Part shown: positions 1 to 8,681 of the stretch, one piece after another
Layout: each line of letters opens with the position of its first letter
Numbering within the stretch: position 1 is the stretch's first letter
Source: an uncultured Collinsella sp.
GTDB taxonomy: Bacteria > Actinomycetota > Coriobacteriia > Coriobacteriales > Coriobacteriaceae
Assembly (NCBI GenBank): GCA_902493895.1
Contig: CABUQW010000013.1
Span: 1 to 42,861, forward strand
Length of the DNA stretch: 42,861 nt
Direction of reading: 5' to 3'
The notes under the pieces: model-generated
What the model saw: only the letters and a program-made list of their open reading frames with translations
Databases searched by the model: none
Told to the model about the DNA's origin: nothing
Translations under genes and position numbers: made by a program

Positions 1-106
1 AAATTATCCCAAGTGCGCGTGCTAACCCGTTTTATGCGCTTCTGCCGTTGTTGTCGTACTTAAACCAGCAGGTAAACGGTGTGTTCGTTTTTGTCGTTCT
101 TACAGG

Positions 107-937
107 TCAGTACTGCCACATGTGGTTGACGGGGCCGGAACCTTTGCCCATGTCAAAGCCGGCGGCGAGAGCGCCGGTTAGGTAGGCCTTGCCGGCGTTG
201 ATGGCGTCGGCAAGTTCCATGCCCTGTGCCAATGCGCAGGCGATGGCGGACGAAAGCGTGCAGCCGGTGCCATGCGTGTTGCCGGTCTCGATGCGCTTGT
301 GGCGGAACCACGTGGTGAGCGGATCGCCCAGGTGGTTGCCCTCGTCATCGAGCGGCGCGGGCTCCGCTAGCACATCGTTGGCCTCGTTGACAAAATGTCC
401 GCCTTTAACGAGGGACGCGCAGCCAAAGCGGCGGGTGAGGAGCATGGCAGCGTTTTGCTGTGTGCGCTCGGAATCGACCTCGTAGTCGAGCAGCGCCATG
501 GCCTCGGGAATGTTGGACGTGATGACGGTCGCCAGCGGGAACAGGCGACGCGTGAGCGCCTCGGTGGCATTCTCGGTAATGAGGCGAGCGCCCGAAGTGG
601 CGACCATAACGGGGTCGACGACCACGTTGGTTGCGTTCCATGCACTCAGGCGGTCGGCGATAACTTCGATAATCTCGGTGGACGAAACCATGCCGATCTT
701 GACGGCGCTCGGGCGGATATCGTCAAAAACGGCGTCAATTTGCGCAGCGACGATATCTGGCGAGATATCCTGCACGGCGGTAACGCCCAGGGTGTTTTGC
801 GCTGTGATGGCGGTGATGGCCGTCTCGGCATACAGGCGGTGCGCCGTGATGGTCTTAATGTCGGCCTGAATGCCGGCGCCGCCGCTGGAATCGGATCCAG
901 CGATAGACAGGACGGCAGGTACCTTACTACGATCCAT
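107..937 (-). CDS. thiD: Hydroxymethylpyrimidine/phosphomethylpyrimidine kinase
   Basis: Phosphorylates the thiamine pyrimidine HMP and then HMP-P to HMP-PP in the cytoplasm. The 276-residue protein starts with the ribokinase-fold signature SIAGSDSSGGAGIQADIKT (about residues 11-29), has the mid-protein VVVDPVMVATSGA substrate/Mg segment, and ends with the anion-hole motif GNTHGTGCTLSSAIA. The length is normal for a single-domain ThiD. The start follows an AAGGGAG ribosome binding site. It lies downstream of thiC on the same strand after about 180 bases that hold a hairpin and a TATAAT box, so it may be transcribed both with thiC and from its own promoter. A pyridoxal kinase paralogue is the only realistic alternative, and the thiC neighbour argues against it. 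Confidence 0.95.
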   Translation of the reverse strand: MDRSKVPAVLSIAGSDSSGGAGIQADIKTITAHRLYAETAITAITAQNTLGVTAVQDISPDIVAAQIDAVFDDIRPSAVKIGMVSSTEIIEVIADRLSAWNATNVVVDPVMVATSGARLITENATEALTRRLFPLATVITSNIPEAMALLDYEVDSERTQQNAAMLLTRRFGCASLVKGGHFVNEANDVLAEPAPLDDEGNHLGDPLTTWFRHKRIETGNTHGTGCTLSSAIACALAQGMELADAINAGKAYLTGALAAGFDMGKGSGPVNHMWQY

Positions 938-982
938 GTTCGCTCCCTTGTTCGGTCGGATTCAAATGGGTCTTCTACCTGC

Positions 983-988
983 ATTATA
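983..988 (-). promoter_or_regulatory. Possible -10 box of thiD
   Basis: The minus strand reads TATAAT here, about 45 bases upstream of the thiD start. No good -35 hexamer lies 16-18 bases upstream, so this is a weak call. Confidence 0.3.
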
Positions 989-993
989 AAGTT

Positions 994-1023
994 GCCCGGG
1001 CCGGCTGCATGCCGATCCCGGGC
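994..1023 (-). terminator. Hairpin after thiC, possible terminator
   Basis: GCCCGGG and CCCGGGC pair around an inner CGGC/GCCG stem with a TGCAT-type loop. On the minus strand the hairpin is followed by AACTTTATAA, which is only moderately T-rich. It could terminate or attenuate thiC transcripts before thiD. Confidence 0.4.
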
Positions 1024-1116
1024 GGGTGGTGCAATCTTTACGCAAATGTTAGCAAATGTTCACACGTCAACAATTGACGGGCGTTGCAGCAGACATACTG
1101 GATTGCCTCGTAAAAG

Positions 1117-2451
1117 CTAATCCTCCATACCGAGGTCGATTGTCGTGCCTTCGAACACCTTGTTGACGGTGCGGACGGCGCACATCTTGCCGCACATGGT
1201 GCAGGTGCCCTCGGTGGCGGCGGGGGATTCCTCGTAGCGCTTCTTGCCCGTAACCGGGTCGAGCGCGCACTTCCACATGGCATCCCAGTCGAGTTTGCGG
1301 CGTGCCTGGCCCATCTTGTCGTCCATGTCGCGGGCGTGCGGCACCTTCTTGGCGATGTCGGCGGCGTGTGCGGCAATCTTGGTGGCCATGAGGCCATCGA
1401 GCACGTCTTGGGCGTCGGGCAGGCATAGGTGCTCGGCCGGCGTCACATAGCACAGAAAGTCGGCGCCGGAGCTCGCGGAGATGGCGCCGCCGATGGCTGC
1501 GGTGATGTGGTCGTAGCCCACGCCGATGTCGGTCACCAGCGGCCCGAGTACATAGAACGGGGCGTTGTGGCACAGGCGCTTCTGCAGTTTCATGTTGGCG
1601 GCGATCTCGTCGAGCGCCATGTGGCCCGGGCCCTCAACCATGACCTGGACGCCGGCGGCCCAGGCGCGCTTGCACAACTTGCCGAGCTCGATCATCTCGG
1701 CGGTCTCGGTGGCGTCGTTGGAATCGTAGAGGCAGCCCGGGCGGCAGGAATCGCCGAGCGAAATCGTCACGTCGTACTCGTGGCAGATTTCGAGCAACTC
1801 GTCGTAGAACTCATAGAACGGGTTCTCGTTACCGGTGACCTCCATCCAGCCAAACAGCAGCGAGCCGCCGCGGCTCACGATGTTCATCAGGCGGCCGGTC
1901 TCCTTAAAGGTCTTGGTGACCGACTTGTTGATGCCGCAGTGGATGGTCATAAAGTCCACGCCGTCCTCGGCGTGCGCGCGCACGACCTCGAACAGGTCTT
2001 CCTTGGTGAGTTTGACCAGCGGCTTTTCCATGTAGCCGATGGCGTCGTACATGGGGACGGTGCCCACCATGAGCGGCGTCTCGTCGATGAGCTGCTGGCG
2101 GAACTGGCGCGTCTTGCCCGAGTTGGAGAGGTCCATGATGGCGTCGGCGCCAAAGTCCTCGGCAATCTTGACCTTCTTCCATTCCTCGGCGGTATCGGCC
2201 TTGTCGCCCGAGATGCCCAGGTTGACGTTGACCTTGGTGGACAGGCCCTCACCGACACCAAAGGCGCGCATGCCCTTTTTGATGTGCACGATGTTGGCGG
2301 GAATGGCGATGCGGCCGTCGGCCACGCGCTCGCGGATGTACTCGGGGTCGCGATGCTCGCGCTCGGCGACTTCCTTCATCTGCGGCGTAATCTGCCCGGC
2401 GCGGGCGAAGTCGATTTGCGTGACGAGCTTGGGCTCGGTCTGTGTGCTCAT
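1117..2451 (-). CDS. thiC: Phosphomethylpyrimidine synthase ThiC
   Basis: Radical-SAM enzyme that rearranges aminoimidazole ribotide into hydroxymethylpyrimidine phosphate, the thiamine pyrimidine. The protein is 444 residues, the shorter class without the extra N-terminal domain of E. coli ThiC. It has ThiC segments such as MSTQTEPKLVTQIDFAR at the start, FMTIHCGIN and EGPGHMALDEI, and a C-terminal Fe-S motif TCTMCGKMC. By my reading this motif is CX2CX3C, one residue shorter than the CX2CX4C I associate with E. coli. An in-frame ATG eight codons further upstream lies inside the conserved 3' end of the TPP riboswitch, so I place the start at 2451. Regulation is by the riboswitch immediately upstream. 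Confidence 0.95.
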   Translation of the reverse strand: MSTQTEPKLVTQIDFARAGQITPQMKEVAEREHRDPEYIRERVADGRIAIPANIVHIKKGMRAFGVGEGLSTKVNVNLGISGDKADTAEEWKKVKIAEDFGADAIMDLSNSGKTRQFRQQLIDETPLMVGTVPMYDAIGYMEKPLVKLTKEDLFEVVRAHAEDGVDFMTIHCGINKSVTKTFKETGRLMNIVSRGGSLLFGWMEVTGNENPFYEFYDELLEICHEYDVTISLGDSCRPGCLYDSNDATETAEMIELGKLCKRAWAAGVQVMVEGPGHMALDEIAANMKLQKRLCHNAPFYVLGPLVTDIGVGYDHITAAIGGAISASSGADFLCYVTPAEHLCLPDAQDVLDGLMATKIAAHAADIAKKVPHARDMDDKMGQARRKLDWDAMWKCALDPVTGKKRYEESPAATEGTCTMCGKMCAVRTVNKVFEGTTIDLGMED

Positions 2452-2459
2452 TGGCACGG

Positions 2460-2549
2460 CTCCCTTCGTTGGCATTACCCATATCAGGTTTGCGGGTCAG
2501 GGCGGGCGCGCCCAATCTCAGCCTGCCGTCCCGTCCTGCAAGCTCCCCG
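2460..2549 (-). promoter_or_regulatory. TPP riboswitch (THI element) of thiC
   Basis: On the minus strand the hallmark TPP-aptamer segments occur in order: GGGGAGC, GGCTGAGATT, GACCCGCAAACCTGAT and GGGTAATGCCAACGAAGGGAG. The last segment ends about 9 bases from the thiC start and contains its purine-rich ribosome binding site, so control of translation initiation is likely. No separate terminator hairpin lies between aptamer and gene. Confidence 0.95.
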
Positions 2550-2622
2550 TTTATGTAATGGGCTCAAGTATAGCCTGAATGGGTACGATTGGGCCAACGA
2601 GCGTGCCTGTGGGGAGGCGAAC

Positions 2623-3138
2623 ATGGAAGACAAGCATCTATATCGGGAGACGCAATGGGATGCATCGGCCGAGGAAAGCCGCGCGCACCATGGCCTTGTC
2701 GCGATTGGTTTTGCGGTGCTTGCCGTGCTGGTGATTGCCTTTTGTATCTGGACGTTTGGCGGTCGCGGCGGCGCTGCCTGGGAGTTTGAGGCCGACGAGG
2801 CCCTGCCGATCATGACGGTGAAGGTCGCGGGCGGCAATACCGTTGCCGCGCCGGGCGACTATTGGTATCCGCGCGATGAGTTTATGCAACTGCAGCTGAG
2901 CGGCGGGTCTATTCCTGGCGAGGAAATCGAACGCGTGACGTTTGATGCGGCGCTCAAAACACTTACGGTTAAACTCAAAGATCAAGGGGATGTGCCCACG
3001 ACGATGGATATCGCGCTGACGGAATGGCGCCTGGAGCCCCCGTCGGGCGTCAAGGTATCCGAGGTGGAGCATGTCAAGATTATCTATCAGGACGGCTCGA
3101 CAAATGAAATTGCCAAAGCCGACGGCTTGGCGAAATAG
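2623..3138 (+). CDS. Membrane-anchored protein of unknown function
   Basis: A 171-residue protein that I do not recognise. Residues 1-24 are polar and charged. One hydrophobic helix follows (about 25-45, LVAIGFAVLAVLVIAFCIW), and then about 125 residues that look extracytoplasmic and beta-rich, with segments such as EFEADEALPIMTVKVAGGNT and VEHVKIIYQDGST. This is the layout of a single-pass N-in membrane protein with an outside domain. The ATG follows GGGGAGG with normal spacing. A longer reading of this frame runs antisense through thiC and is not coding. The gene is divergent from thiC, with the TPP leader between them, and has no obvious operon partner. Confidence 0.75.
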   Translation: MEDKHLYRETQWDASAEESRAHHGLVAIGFAVLAVLVIAFCIWTFGGRGGAAWEFEADEALPIMTVKVAGGNTVAAPGDYWYPRDEFMQLQLSGGSIPGEEIERVTFDAALKTLTVKLKDQGDVPTTMDIALTEWRLEPPSGVKVSEVEHVKIIYQDGSTNEIAKADGLAK

Positions 3139-3178
3139 ACGCCGTGCCTAGGCAGCACATTCAAAAGTAGCAGTGGTC

Positions 3179-3988
3179 CTACAAGGCCTGTTCGTTCAGG
3201 AAGACCAAAGTGTTTTTATTTGAAAGCTCGGGAAAGTGACGATAACCAACGTCGAACGCGGTGAGCCCGCTTACATCCTCGAGCTTGTTTTCTGCCATCC
3301 AGCGCACCATGGAGCCGCGTGCCTTTTTGCTGGCGGTCGAGCGCTGGATGGGCTTGCCGTTGCGGACGCCTTCGCCAAAGAGGCATGTGACGACCGTGAC
3401 ATCGGTGGTGAGGCGGGGCAGAACGGCTTTGGCGTATTCCGCGCTGGCGAGGTTGACGATCGTAGCGTTGGAGCCTGCCGGAGCGATGACCCGTGCGAGT
3501 TTGTCGCCCCAAAACGCGTAGAGGTCTCGGGCATCGTCGACGGCAAGCTTTGCGCCCATCTCCAGCCGATACGGTTCAACGGCATGAAAGGGGCGTACGC
3601 ATCCGTAAAGGCCCGAGAGGATCCATAGATGGTCTTGCAGCCATGCGAGCTGCGCGGAATCCATCACCTCGGGCGCCATGCTTTGGTATTGGATGCCGTG
3701 GTAGGACATGACGGCGGGGGAGATTCGACGCGCGATATCGGGATCGGCGAGGTCGGCATCGTTCAGGACGGGCATAAATTCGTGAAGCGTATCCAGGCAC
3801 GTTGTAAGCAGCCTGTCGCTCACGTTCCAAAGGGTCTGCAGGCCGCCGCTGCCTTCATTCCGCTCGATATCTAGCAGTGCGCGGTGGAGGCGAGCTGTCT
3901 CGCGCACAAAGGGTGGAATGCCCAGGACTTCAAAAGCATCTTGGGCCGCGCGCATCTGCTTGGCGGGCGAAATGATGACCTGCAGCAT
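3179..3988 (-). CDS. yaaA: YaaA/DUF328 peroxide-stress protein
   Basis: The 269-residue protein begins MLQVIISPAKQM, the typical YaaA start, and carries family segments MSYHGIQYQSM (about 115-125), LWILSGLYGCVRPFHAVEPYRLEMG and a C-terminal SKKARGSMVRWMAENK. YaaA limits free iron and oxidative damage in E. coli and binds DNA; that role is taken from the family. The start at 3988 follows GGCAGAGGAGAG. An upstream in-frame ATG would run through the palindromic repeat at 4012-4078, so it is rejected. It lies downstream of the M18 aminopeptidase on the same strand, separated by that repeat. Confidence 0.93.
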   Translation of the reverse strand: MLQVIISPAKQMRAAQDAFEVLGIPPFVRETARLHRALLDIERNEGSGGLQTLWNVSDRLLTTCLDTLHEFMPVLNDADLADPDIARRISPAVMSYHGIQYQSMAPEVMDSAQLAWLQDHLWILSGLYGCVRPFHAVEPYRLEMGAKLAVDDARDLYAFWGDKLARVIAPAGSNATIVNLASAEYAKAVLPRLTTDVTVVTCLFGEGVRNGKPIQRSTASKKARGSMVRWMAENKLEDVSGLTAFDVGYRHFPELSNKNTLVFLNEQAL

Positions 3989-4011
3989 GGACTCTCCTCT
4001 GCCAAAAAGGA

Positions 4012-4078
4012 AGTTGCGGTGGAATACGGTCTGTTTTGGCCGTGTATGGGCCAGTTTAGTCCGTATTTCACCGCAACT
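4012..4078. repeat. 67-nt palindromic repeat, copy 1
   Basis: The ends AGTTGCGGTG and CACCGCAACT are perfect inverted repeats. The next 11 bases on each side pair with one wobble and one mismatch, and an inner TGGCC/GGCCA hairpin sits in the middle. Copy 2 (16251-16317) has the same length and the same ends but a different, self-complementary inner stem. On the minus strand it is followed by CTTCCTTTTTGG, so this copy may also terminate the M18 peptidase transcript. Confidence 0.8.
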
Positions 4079-4091
4079 GATGAAGGGTTGG

Positions 4092-5489
4092 TTAGGCGCG
4101 CTCGATGAAGGCCTTGTAGCCGCGATATGCCTCGTAGATGTCGGCCTTGTTGGCGACCTCCCACAGGGCATGCATGGACAGGACGGCAACGCCGGAGTCG
4201 ATGACGTTCATGCCGTACTTGGCCATGATGTAGGCGATGGTGCCGCCGCCGCCCGCGTTGACGCGGCCGAGCTCGCAGGTCTGGAAGTCCACGCCGGCCT
4301 CGTCCATGATGTCGCGGACGAGGGCCACGTACTCGGCGTCGGCGTCGTTTGAACCGCCCTTGCCGCGGCTGCCCGTGTACTTGTTGAAGCACAGGCCGCG
4401 ACCCATGAAGGCTGCGTTCTTGGTTTCGAACTTGCCGGCGTAGCCCGGGTCGAAGCCGGCGGACACGTCGGAGGAGAGCATGCGGCTGTGGGCGAGTGCA
4501 CGGCGCAGGGCCAGCGGGCTATCCTCGCCGGCGAGCGTCATGATCTCGGCGACGGTGTTCTCGAAGAAGCGGCTCGTCATGCCGGTGGCACCCACGGAGC
4601 CAATCTCCTCCTTGTCGACGATGAGTGTGATGCTCGTGCGCTCCACGTTGGCGACGTCGATCTGGGCGAGCATGGACGGATAGGCGCAGACGCGATCGTC
4701 GTGGCCATAGCCCAGAATCATGGAGCGGTCGAGGCCCATGTCGCGGGCGGGGCCGGCGGGCACGACCTCAATCTCGGCGGAGAGGAAGTCCTCCTCCTCG
4801 ACGTCGTACTGCTCCTTGAGGATATCCAGGAACATCTGCTTGACGGGCTCCTTGGGAGCGTCCTTGTCGTCCTCGTCAAACTTGACGGGGCGGCCGCCCA
4901 CGATCACGTCGAGGATCTCGGCATCGACGGCATCCTTGGCGGGCTTGGCCATCTGCTCGCTCGAGAGGTGAATCAGCAGGTCGGAGATGGTAAAGACCGG
5001 GTCGTCCGCCTTGTCGCCGATGTTGATGTCGACGGTGGTGCCGTCCTTTTTGCAGATGACGCCTACGAGTGCGAGCGGGGAAGCGACCCAGTGGTAGCTC
5101 TTGACGCCGCCATAGTAGTGCGTGTCGAGATAGGCCATGTCGCCGGCCTCGAAAGCGGGGTTCTGCTTAAGGTCCAGGCGCGGCGAGTCCACGTGGGCGC
5201 CCAGGATGTTAAAGCCCTGCTCGAGCGGGGCGGTGCCCAGGTTGACGAGCATAAGGTCCTTGCCGTGGTTGGCGGCGTACACCTTGTCGCCTGCCTTGAG
5301 CGCGCGGCCCTCGGCGATCACGGTCTCCAGATTGACGTAGCCCGCCTCCTCGGCCATCTTGATACCGGTCTTGACGCACAGGCGCTCGGTCTTGTTCTCG
5401 CTCAAAAACTGCTTATAGCCGCGGCAAAGCTCCTCGAGCTCCTCGACTTGCTGTGGCGTGTACTTTTTCCATGCGCAGGGACGCTCCAT
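4092..5489 (-). CDS. M18-family zinc aminopeptidase
   Basis: A 465-residue metallopeptidase that removes N-terminal residues from peptides. Metal-site motifs of family M18 are visible: GAHVDSPRLDL (His99, Asp101), VDKEEIGSVGATG with the catalytic Glu pair, SSDVSAGFDPGY, and a late SMHALWEVANK histidine. Length fits bacterial M18 enzymes, often annotated aspartyl aminopeptidase or aminopeptidase 1; the substrate cannot be told from sequence. The start at 5489 follows AAAGGAG with 8-base spacing. A longer in-frame start would place this ribosome binding site inside the gene. It is divergent from polA. Confidence 0.92.
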   Translation of the reverse strand: MERPCAWKKYTPQQVEELEELCRGYKQFLSENKTERLCVKTGIKMAEEAGYVNLETVIAEGRALKAGDKVYAANHGKDLMLVNLGTAPLEQGFNILGAHVDSPRLDLKQNPAFEAGDMAYLDTHYYGGVKSYHWVASPLALVGVICKKDGTTVDINIGDKADDPVFTISDLLIHLSSEQMAKPAKDAVDAEILDVIVGGRPVKFDEDDKDAPKEPVKQMFLDILKEQYDVEEEDFLSAEIEVVPAGPARDMGLDRSMILGYGHDDRVCAYPSMLAQIDVANVERTSITLIVDKEEIGSVGATGMTSRFFENTVAEIMTLAGEDSPLALRRALAHSRMLSSDVSAGFDPGYAGKFETKNAAFMGRGLCFNKYTGSRGKGGSNDADAEYVALVRDIMDEAGVDFQTCELGRVNAGGGGTIAYIMAKYGMNVIDSGVAVLSMHALWEVANKADIYEAYRGYKAFIERA

Positions 5490-5655
5490 GACGCAGGCTC
5501 CTTTCGGATCGATCGTGCTGGTTGATGTACCGTGAGCCATCGTATCACGCGCGGGCTCACGGCGGCAGGGAAGCCTGATGTGCGGTGGCCGCGGGGCGGG
5601 GAGCGTGTAAACTGGTGTGAGCAAACCGTGCCCAGCCCAAAGCGAGGTATTCAAT

Positions 5656-8406
5656 ATGTCTGACAAGCGCCGTACCTTTGCCGTCATCGACGGCAACTCG
5701 CTCATGCACCGCGCCTTCCACGCCGTGCCGCCGACCATGAACGCGCCGGACGGTCGTCCCACCAACGCGATTTTTGGCTTTTTGAATATGTTCCTCAAGA
5801 TGATTGACGCCTTTAATCCCGACGGCGTTGTTGTGGCGTTTGACAAGGGCAAGCCGCGCGTGCGCATGGAGATGCTGCCGCAGTACAAGGCTCAGCGCCC
5901 GCCCATGGACCCCGATCTGCACGCGCAGTTTCCCATGATTAAGGAGCTGCTCGCCGCGCTCAACGTGCCGATCTTGCAGTCCGAGGGCTGGGAAGGCGAT
6001 GACATCCTGGGCACTATGGCGCGCCTGGGCGAGCAGGCCGGCTGTGACATGCTGCTGGTGACCGGTGACCGCGACATGTATCAGCTCGTGACCGAGCACG
6101 TCAACGTGGTCTCGACCCGCAAGGGCCTGTCCGACGTGGCGATCATGACGCCCGAGAGCGTGGACGATCTGTATCACGGCATCACGCCGGCGCTCGTGCC
6201 CGATTTTTATGGTCTGAAGGGCGACACGTCCGATAACATCCCCGGCGTGCCGGGCATCGGCCCCAAAAAGGCGAGCGCGCTCATTGCGCAGTACGGTAGC
6301 CTGGACGAGGTCATCGCACATGCCGACGAGGTCAAGGGCAAGATGGGCGAAAACCTGCGCGCACACATCGACGATGCCCTGCTGAGCCGCAAGGTCGCGA
6401 CCATCCGCACCGATGCGCCCGTTGAGCTCGATTTTGAGGCGACGTCCTTCCCGGCGTATTCTGCCGATGAGGTTTCCGCGGCGCTGGGCACGCTTGGTAT
6501 CACCGCCATGCAGAACCGTTTCTTGGCGCTGATTGGCGGCGAGGGCGGGGCTGCTGCCGCCTCCAGTGTGTTTGAGATACCTGCGATGGTTCGCGCAGCC
6601 GCGGGCGATGCTGACGCGCTTGGTGCCGTTGCGGCTGAGATCTCCCGCGCGATCGATGCCGGCGAGTGGATTGCTGCCGTGGTGGACGACGACAAGGAAG
6701 AGGGCGCGCTCTTTGGACTGACGCGCACGCTGTGGTTAGCGACGTCCAAGGGCTTGTTCGCGCTCGAGGAGGGCGATAGCGGTGCGGCGGCTGAGGTTGA
6801 GGGCTTCAACTTCGTCCACGGCGTGATTGCCGGCGCGCTCGCGCGCCTGTTTATGGAGGGCCGCGTGGCGAGCCCGGATATGAAAGCGCTGCTGCATGAG
6901 CTTTCGCCCATCGATTCTTCGGAGCCCGAGCTCATGGATCCGCTGGCAGTCGATTCTACGCGCATCTTCGATACCGTGGTTGCCGCCTACCTGCTGGATT
7001 CCGACCGCTCCGAGTTCGATGAGGCGTATCTGGCCGATACCTACCTGCAGATGTCGCTGCCTGCGGCACGCGGTGCAGAGGGTGCCGGTGAGGACGCTCC
7101 TGCGCCCGCCGCTCGCACGGCGGCCTTGACGCTGGCGCTCGTGGCGCCGTTGCGCGACCGCATGGCCCGCGAGAACGCCGCCAACGTGTTCGATGGCATT
7201 GAGATGCCGCTTGTGCCGGTGCTTGCCAAGATGGAGCGCGCGGGCATGCTTGTGGACCCCGACCGCCTGCACAGTTTGTCCGAGGGCCTGGCGACTCAGA
7301 TTGCCGAGGTCGAGCGCAGCATTCGCGACCTGGCAGGCGACGAGACCTTTAACATTGGCAGCCCCATGCAGCTGTCGCATGTGCTGTTTGACGTTATGGG
7401 GCTTCCGACCAAGGGCCTCAAGAAGACCAAGCGCGGCTACTATTCGACCAATGCCAAGGTGTTGAGCGATCTTGCTCGCGACCACGAGATCGTGCGCCTG
7501 ATTTTGGACTGGCGTGAGAAGTCCAAGATTAAGTCGACCTATCTGGACACGTTAGGTCCGCTGCGTCGTGGCGACGGTCGTGTGCACACCACGTACAACC
7601 AGACAATCACCGCGACGGGGCGTCTGTCTTCGAGCGACCCGAACTTGCAGAACATCCCGACGCGCTCTGAGCTGGGGCGTACCGTCAAGACGGCGTTTTC
7701 GGCGGGCGAGGGCAGCGTCTTTTTGGCGGTGGACTACTCGCAGATCGAGCTGCGCCTGCTGGCGCATCTTTCGGGTGATGAACATCTAGTACGTGCCTTT
7801 AACGAGGGCGAGGACTTCCATGCCGAGACGGCCGCGCGTGTATTTGGTGTGCCGGTATCGGAAGTAACGCCTGACCTGCGCAGCCGCGCCAAGGCCGTGA
7901 ACTTTGGCATCGTGTACGGCCAGCAGGCCTACGGCCTGTCTCAGTCGCTGCATATCTCGATGGCCGAGGCGCGTGGCATGATCGACCGCTACTACGAGGC
8001 CTATCCGGGCGTGCGCACGTTCCTCGACAACGTGGTGGCGCGTGCCAAGCAGACGGGCTACGCCGAGACCATGTACGGTCGCCGGCGTCATATTCCGGAG
8101 CTCAAGGCCAAAAACCCGCAGCTCCGCGGCTTTGGTGAGCGCACGGCCATGAACCACCCCATGCAGGGCACCGCGGCCGACATCATCAAGATCGCCATGG
8201 CCCGCGTAAGCCGCCGCCTGGAAGAAGAGGGCTTTGCCGCCCACATGATTCTGCAGGTACACGACGAACTGGACTTTGAGTGCCCCGTCGACGAAGTCGA
8301 GCGCCTCACCGCCATGGTCCGCGACGTCATGGAGCACGTAGTAGACCTCCGCGTACCGTTGATCGCCGAAGCCAGCACCGGCATAACCTGGGCCGACGCC
8401 AAATAG
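5656..8406 (+). CDS. polA: DNA polymerase I
   Basis: A 916-residue repair and replication polymerase. Residues 1 to about 290 form the 5'-3' exonuclease (FLAP) domain, with start FAVIDGNSLMHRAFHA, the acidic cluster SEGWEGDDILGTMA, TGDRDMYQLV and GLKGDTSDNIPGVPGIG. About 300-520 is the proofreading-domain region, but I do not find the DxE metal motif (the nearest stretch is WIAAVVDDDKEEG), so proofreading is probably absent. The C-terminal polymerase has motif A LAVDYSQIELRLLAHLSGD, motif B RAKAVNFGIVYGQQAYGL and motif C LQVHDELDFE. The start at 5656 follows GAGG; an upstream start 13 codons earlier has no good site. A perfect 14-bp terminator follows the gene. Confidence 0.96.
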   Translation: MSDKRRTFAVIDGNSLMHRAFHAVPPTMNAPDGRPTNAIFGFLNMFLKMIDAFNPDGVVVAFDKGKPRVRMEMLPQYKAQRPPMDPDLHAQFPMIKELLAALNVPILQSEGWEGDDILGTMARLGEQAGCDMLLVTGDRDMYQLVTEHVNVVSTRKGLSDVAIMTPESVDDLYHGITPALVPDFYGLKGDTSDNIPGVPGIGPKKASALIAQYGSLDEVIAHADEVKGKMGENLRAHIDDALLSRKVATIRTDAPVELDFEATSFPAYSADEVSAALGTLGITAMQNRFLALIGGEGGAAAASSVFEIPAMVRAAAGDADALGAVAAEISRAIDAGEWIAAVVDDDKEEGALFGLTRTLWLATSKGLFALEEGDSGAAAEVEGFNFVHGVIAGALARLFMEGRVASPDMKALLHELSPIDSSEPELMDPLAVDSTRIFDTVVAAYLLDSDRSEFDEAYLADTYLQMSLPAARGAEGAGEDAPAPAARTAALTLALVAPLRDRMARENAANVFDGIEMPLVPVLAKMERAGMLVDPDRLHSLSEGLATQIAEVERSIRDLAGDETFNIGSPMQLSHVLFDVMGLPTKGLKKTKRGYYSTNAKVLSDLARDHEIVRLILDWREKSKIKSTYLDTLGPLRRGDGRVHTTYNQTITATGRLSSSDPNLQNIPTRSELGRTVKTAFSAGEGSVFLAVDYSQIELRLLAHLSGDEHLVRAFNEGEDFHAETAARVFGVPVSEVTPDLRSRAKAVNFGIVYGQQAYGLSQSLHISMAEARGMIDRYYEAYPGVRTFLDNVVARAKQTGYAETMYGRRRHIPELKAKNPQLRGFGERTAMNHPMQGTAADIIKIAMARVSRRLEEEGFAAHMILQVHDELDFECPVDEVERLTAMVRDVMEHVVDLRVPLIAEASTGITWADAK

Positions 8407-8440
8407 GGAAGCGCCCACAGTTCCAAAGTAACCAAACCAG

Positions 8441-8472
8441 AAGGGGGCTCCTTGCCAACAAGGAGCCCCCTT
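8441..8472 (+). terminator. polA terminator, perfect 14-bp hairpin
   Basis: AAGGGGGCTCCTTG and CAAGGAGCCCCCTT pair perfectly around a CCAA loop, 35 bases after the polA stop. The T-tract is short (TTCATT), but the hairpin is very stable. Confidence 0.8.
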
Positions 8473-8543
8473 CATTCCAAAAAATCAGCCAAGTATCTAG
8501 ACACTCAAGACACCATCTAGGCGGCAAGCAAGTAAACCTAGGA

Positions 8544-8667
8544 CCTGGTCGGGCGGCGCGGATTAGTTTTTCGTAGATTCCGCACGAGCCGGAAAGCACT
8601 TAATGTGCTTTCCGAGCGAGCCCAGGACCTGACCGAACGAAAAACTAATCCGCGCCGCCCGGCCAGG
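8544..8667. repeat. Long inverted repeat with 30-bp arms and inner hairpin
   Basis: Arms 8544-8573 and 8638-8667 are complementary over 30 bases with one G-T pair. The 64-base centre holds a second perfect hairpin, GGAAAGCAC-TTAAT-GTGCTTTCC (8591-8613). AGGACCTG occurs at 8540-8548 and again near 8624. It lies between the convergent polA and HAD phosphatase genes. No ORF fits, and it looks like a mobile or dispersed palindrome or a structured RNA. Confidence 0.75.
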
Positions 8668-8681
8668 CCCGACGAGCCACG

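Noticed and set aside
1..106. Bases before thiD, examined for a gene end or terminator
   Set aside because: No ORF, no stable hairpin and no recognisable signal were found.
1429..2622. Long plus-strand open frame antisense to thiC that joins the small membrane protein gene
   Set aside because: It is the complement of thiC, lacks a ribosome binding site, and the real start with GGGGAGG is at 2623.
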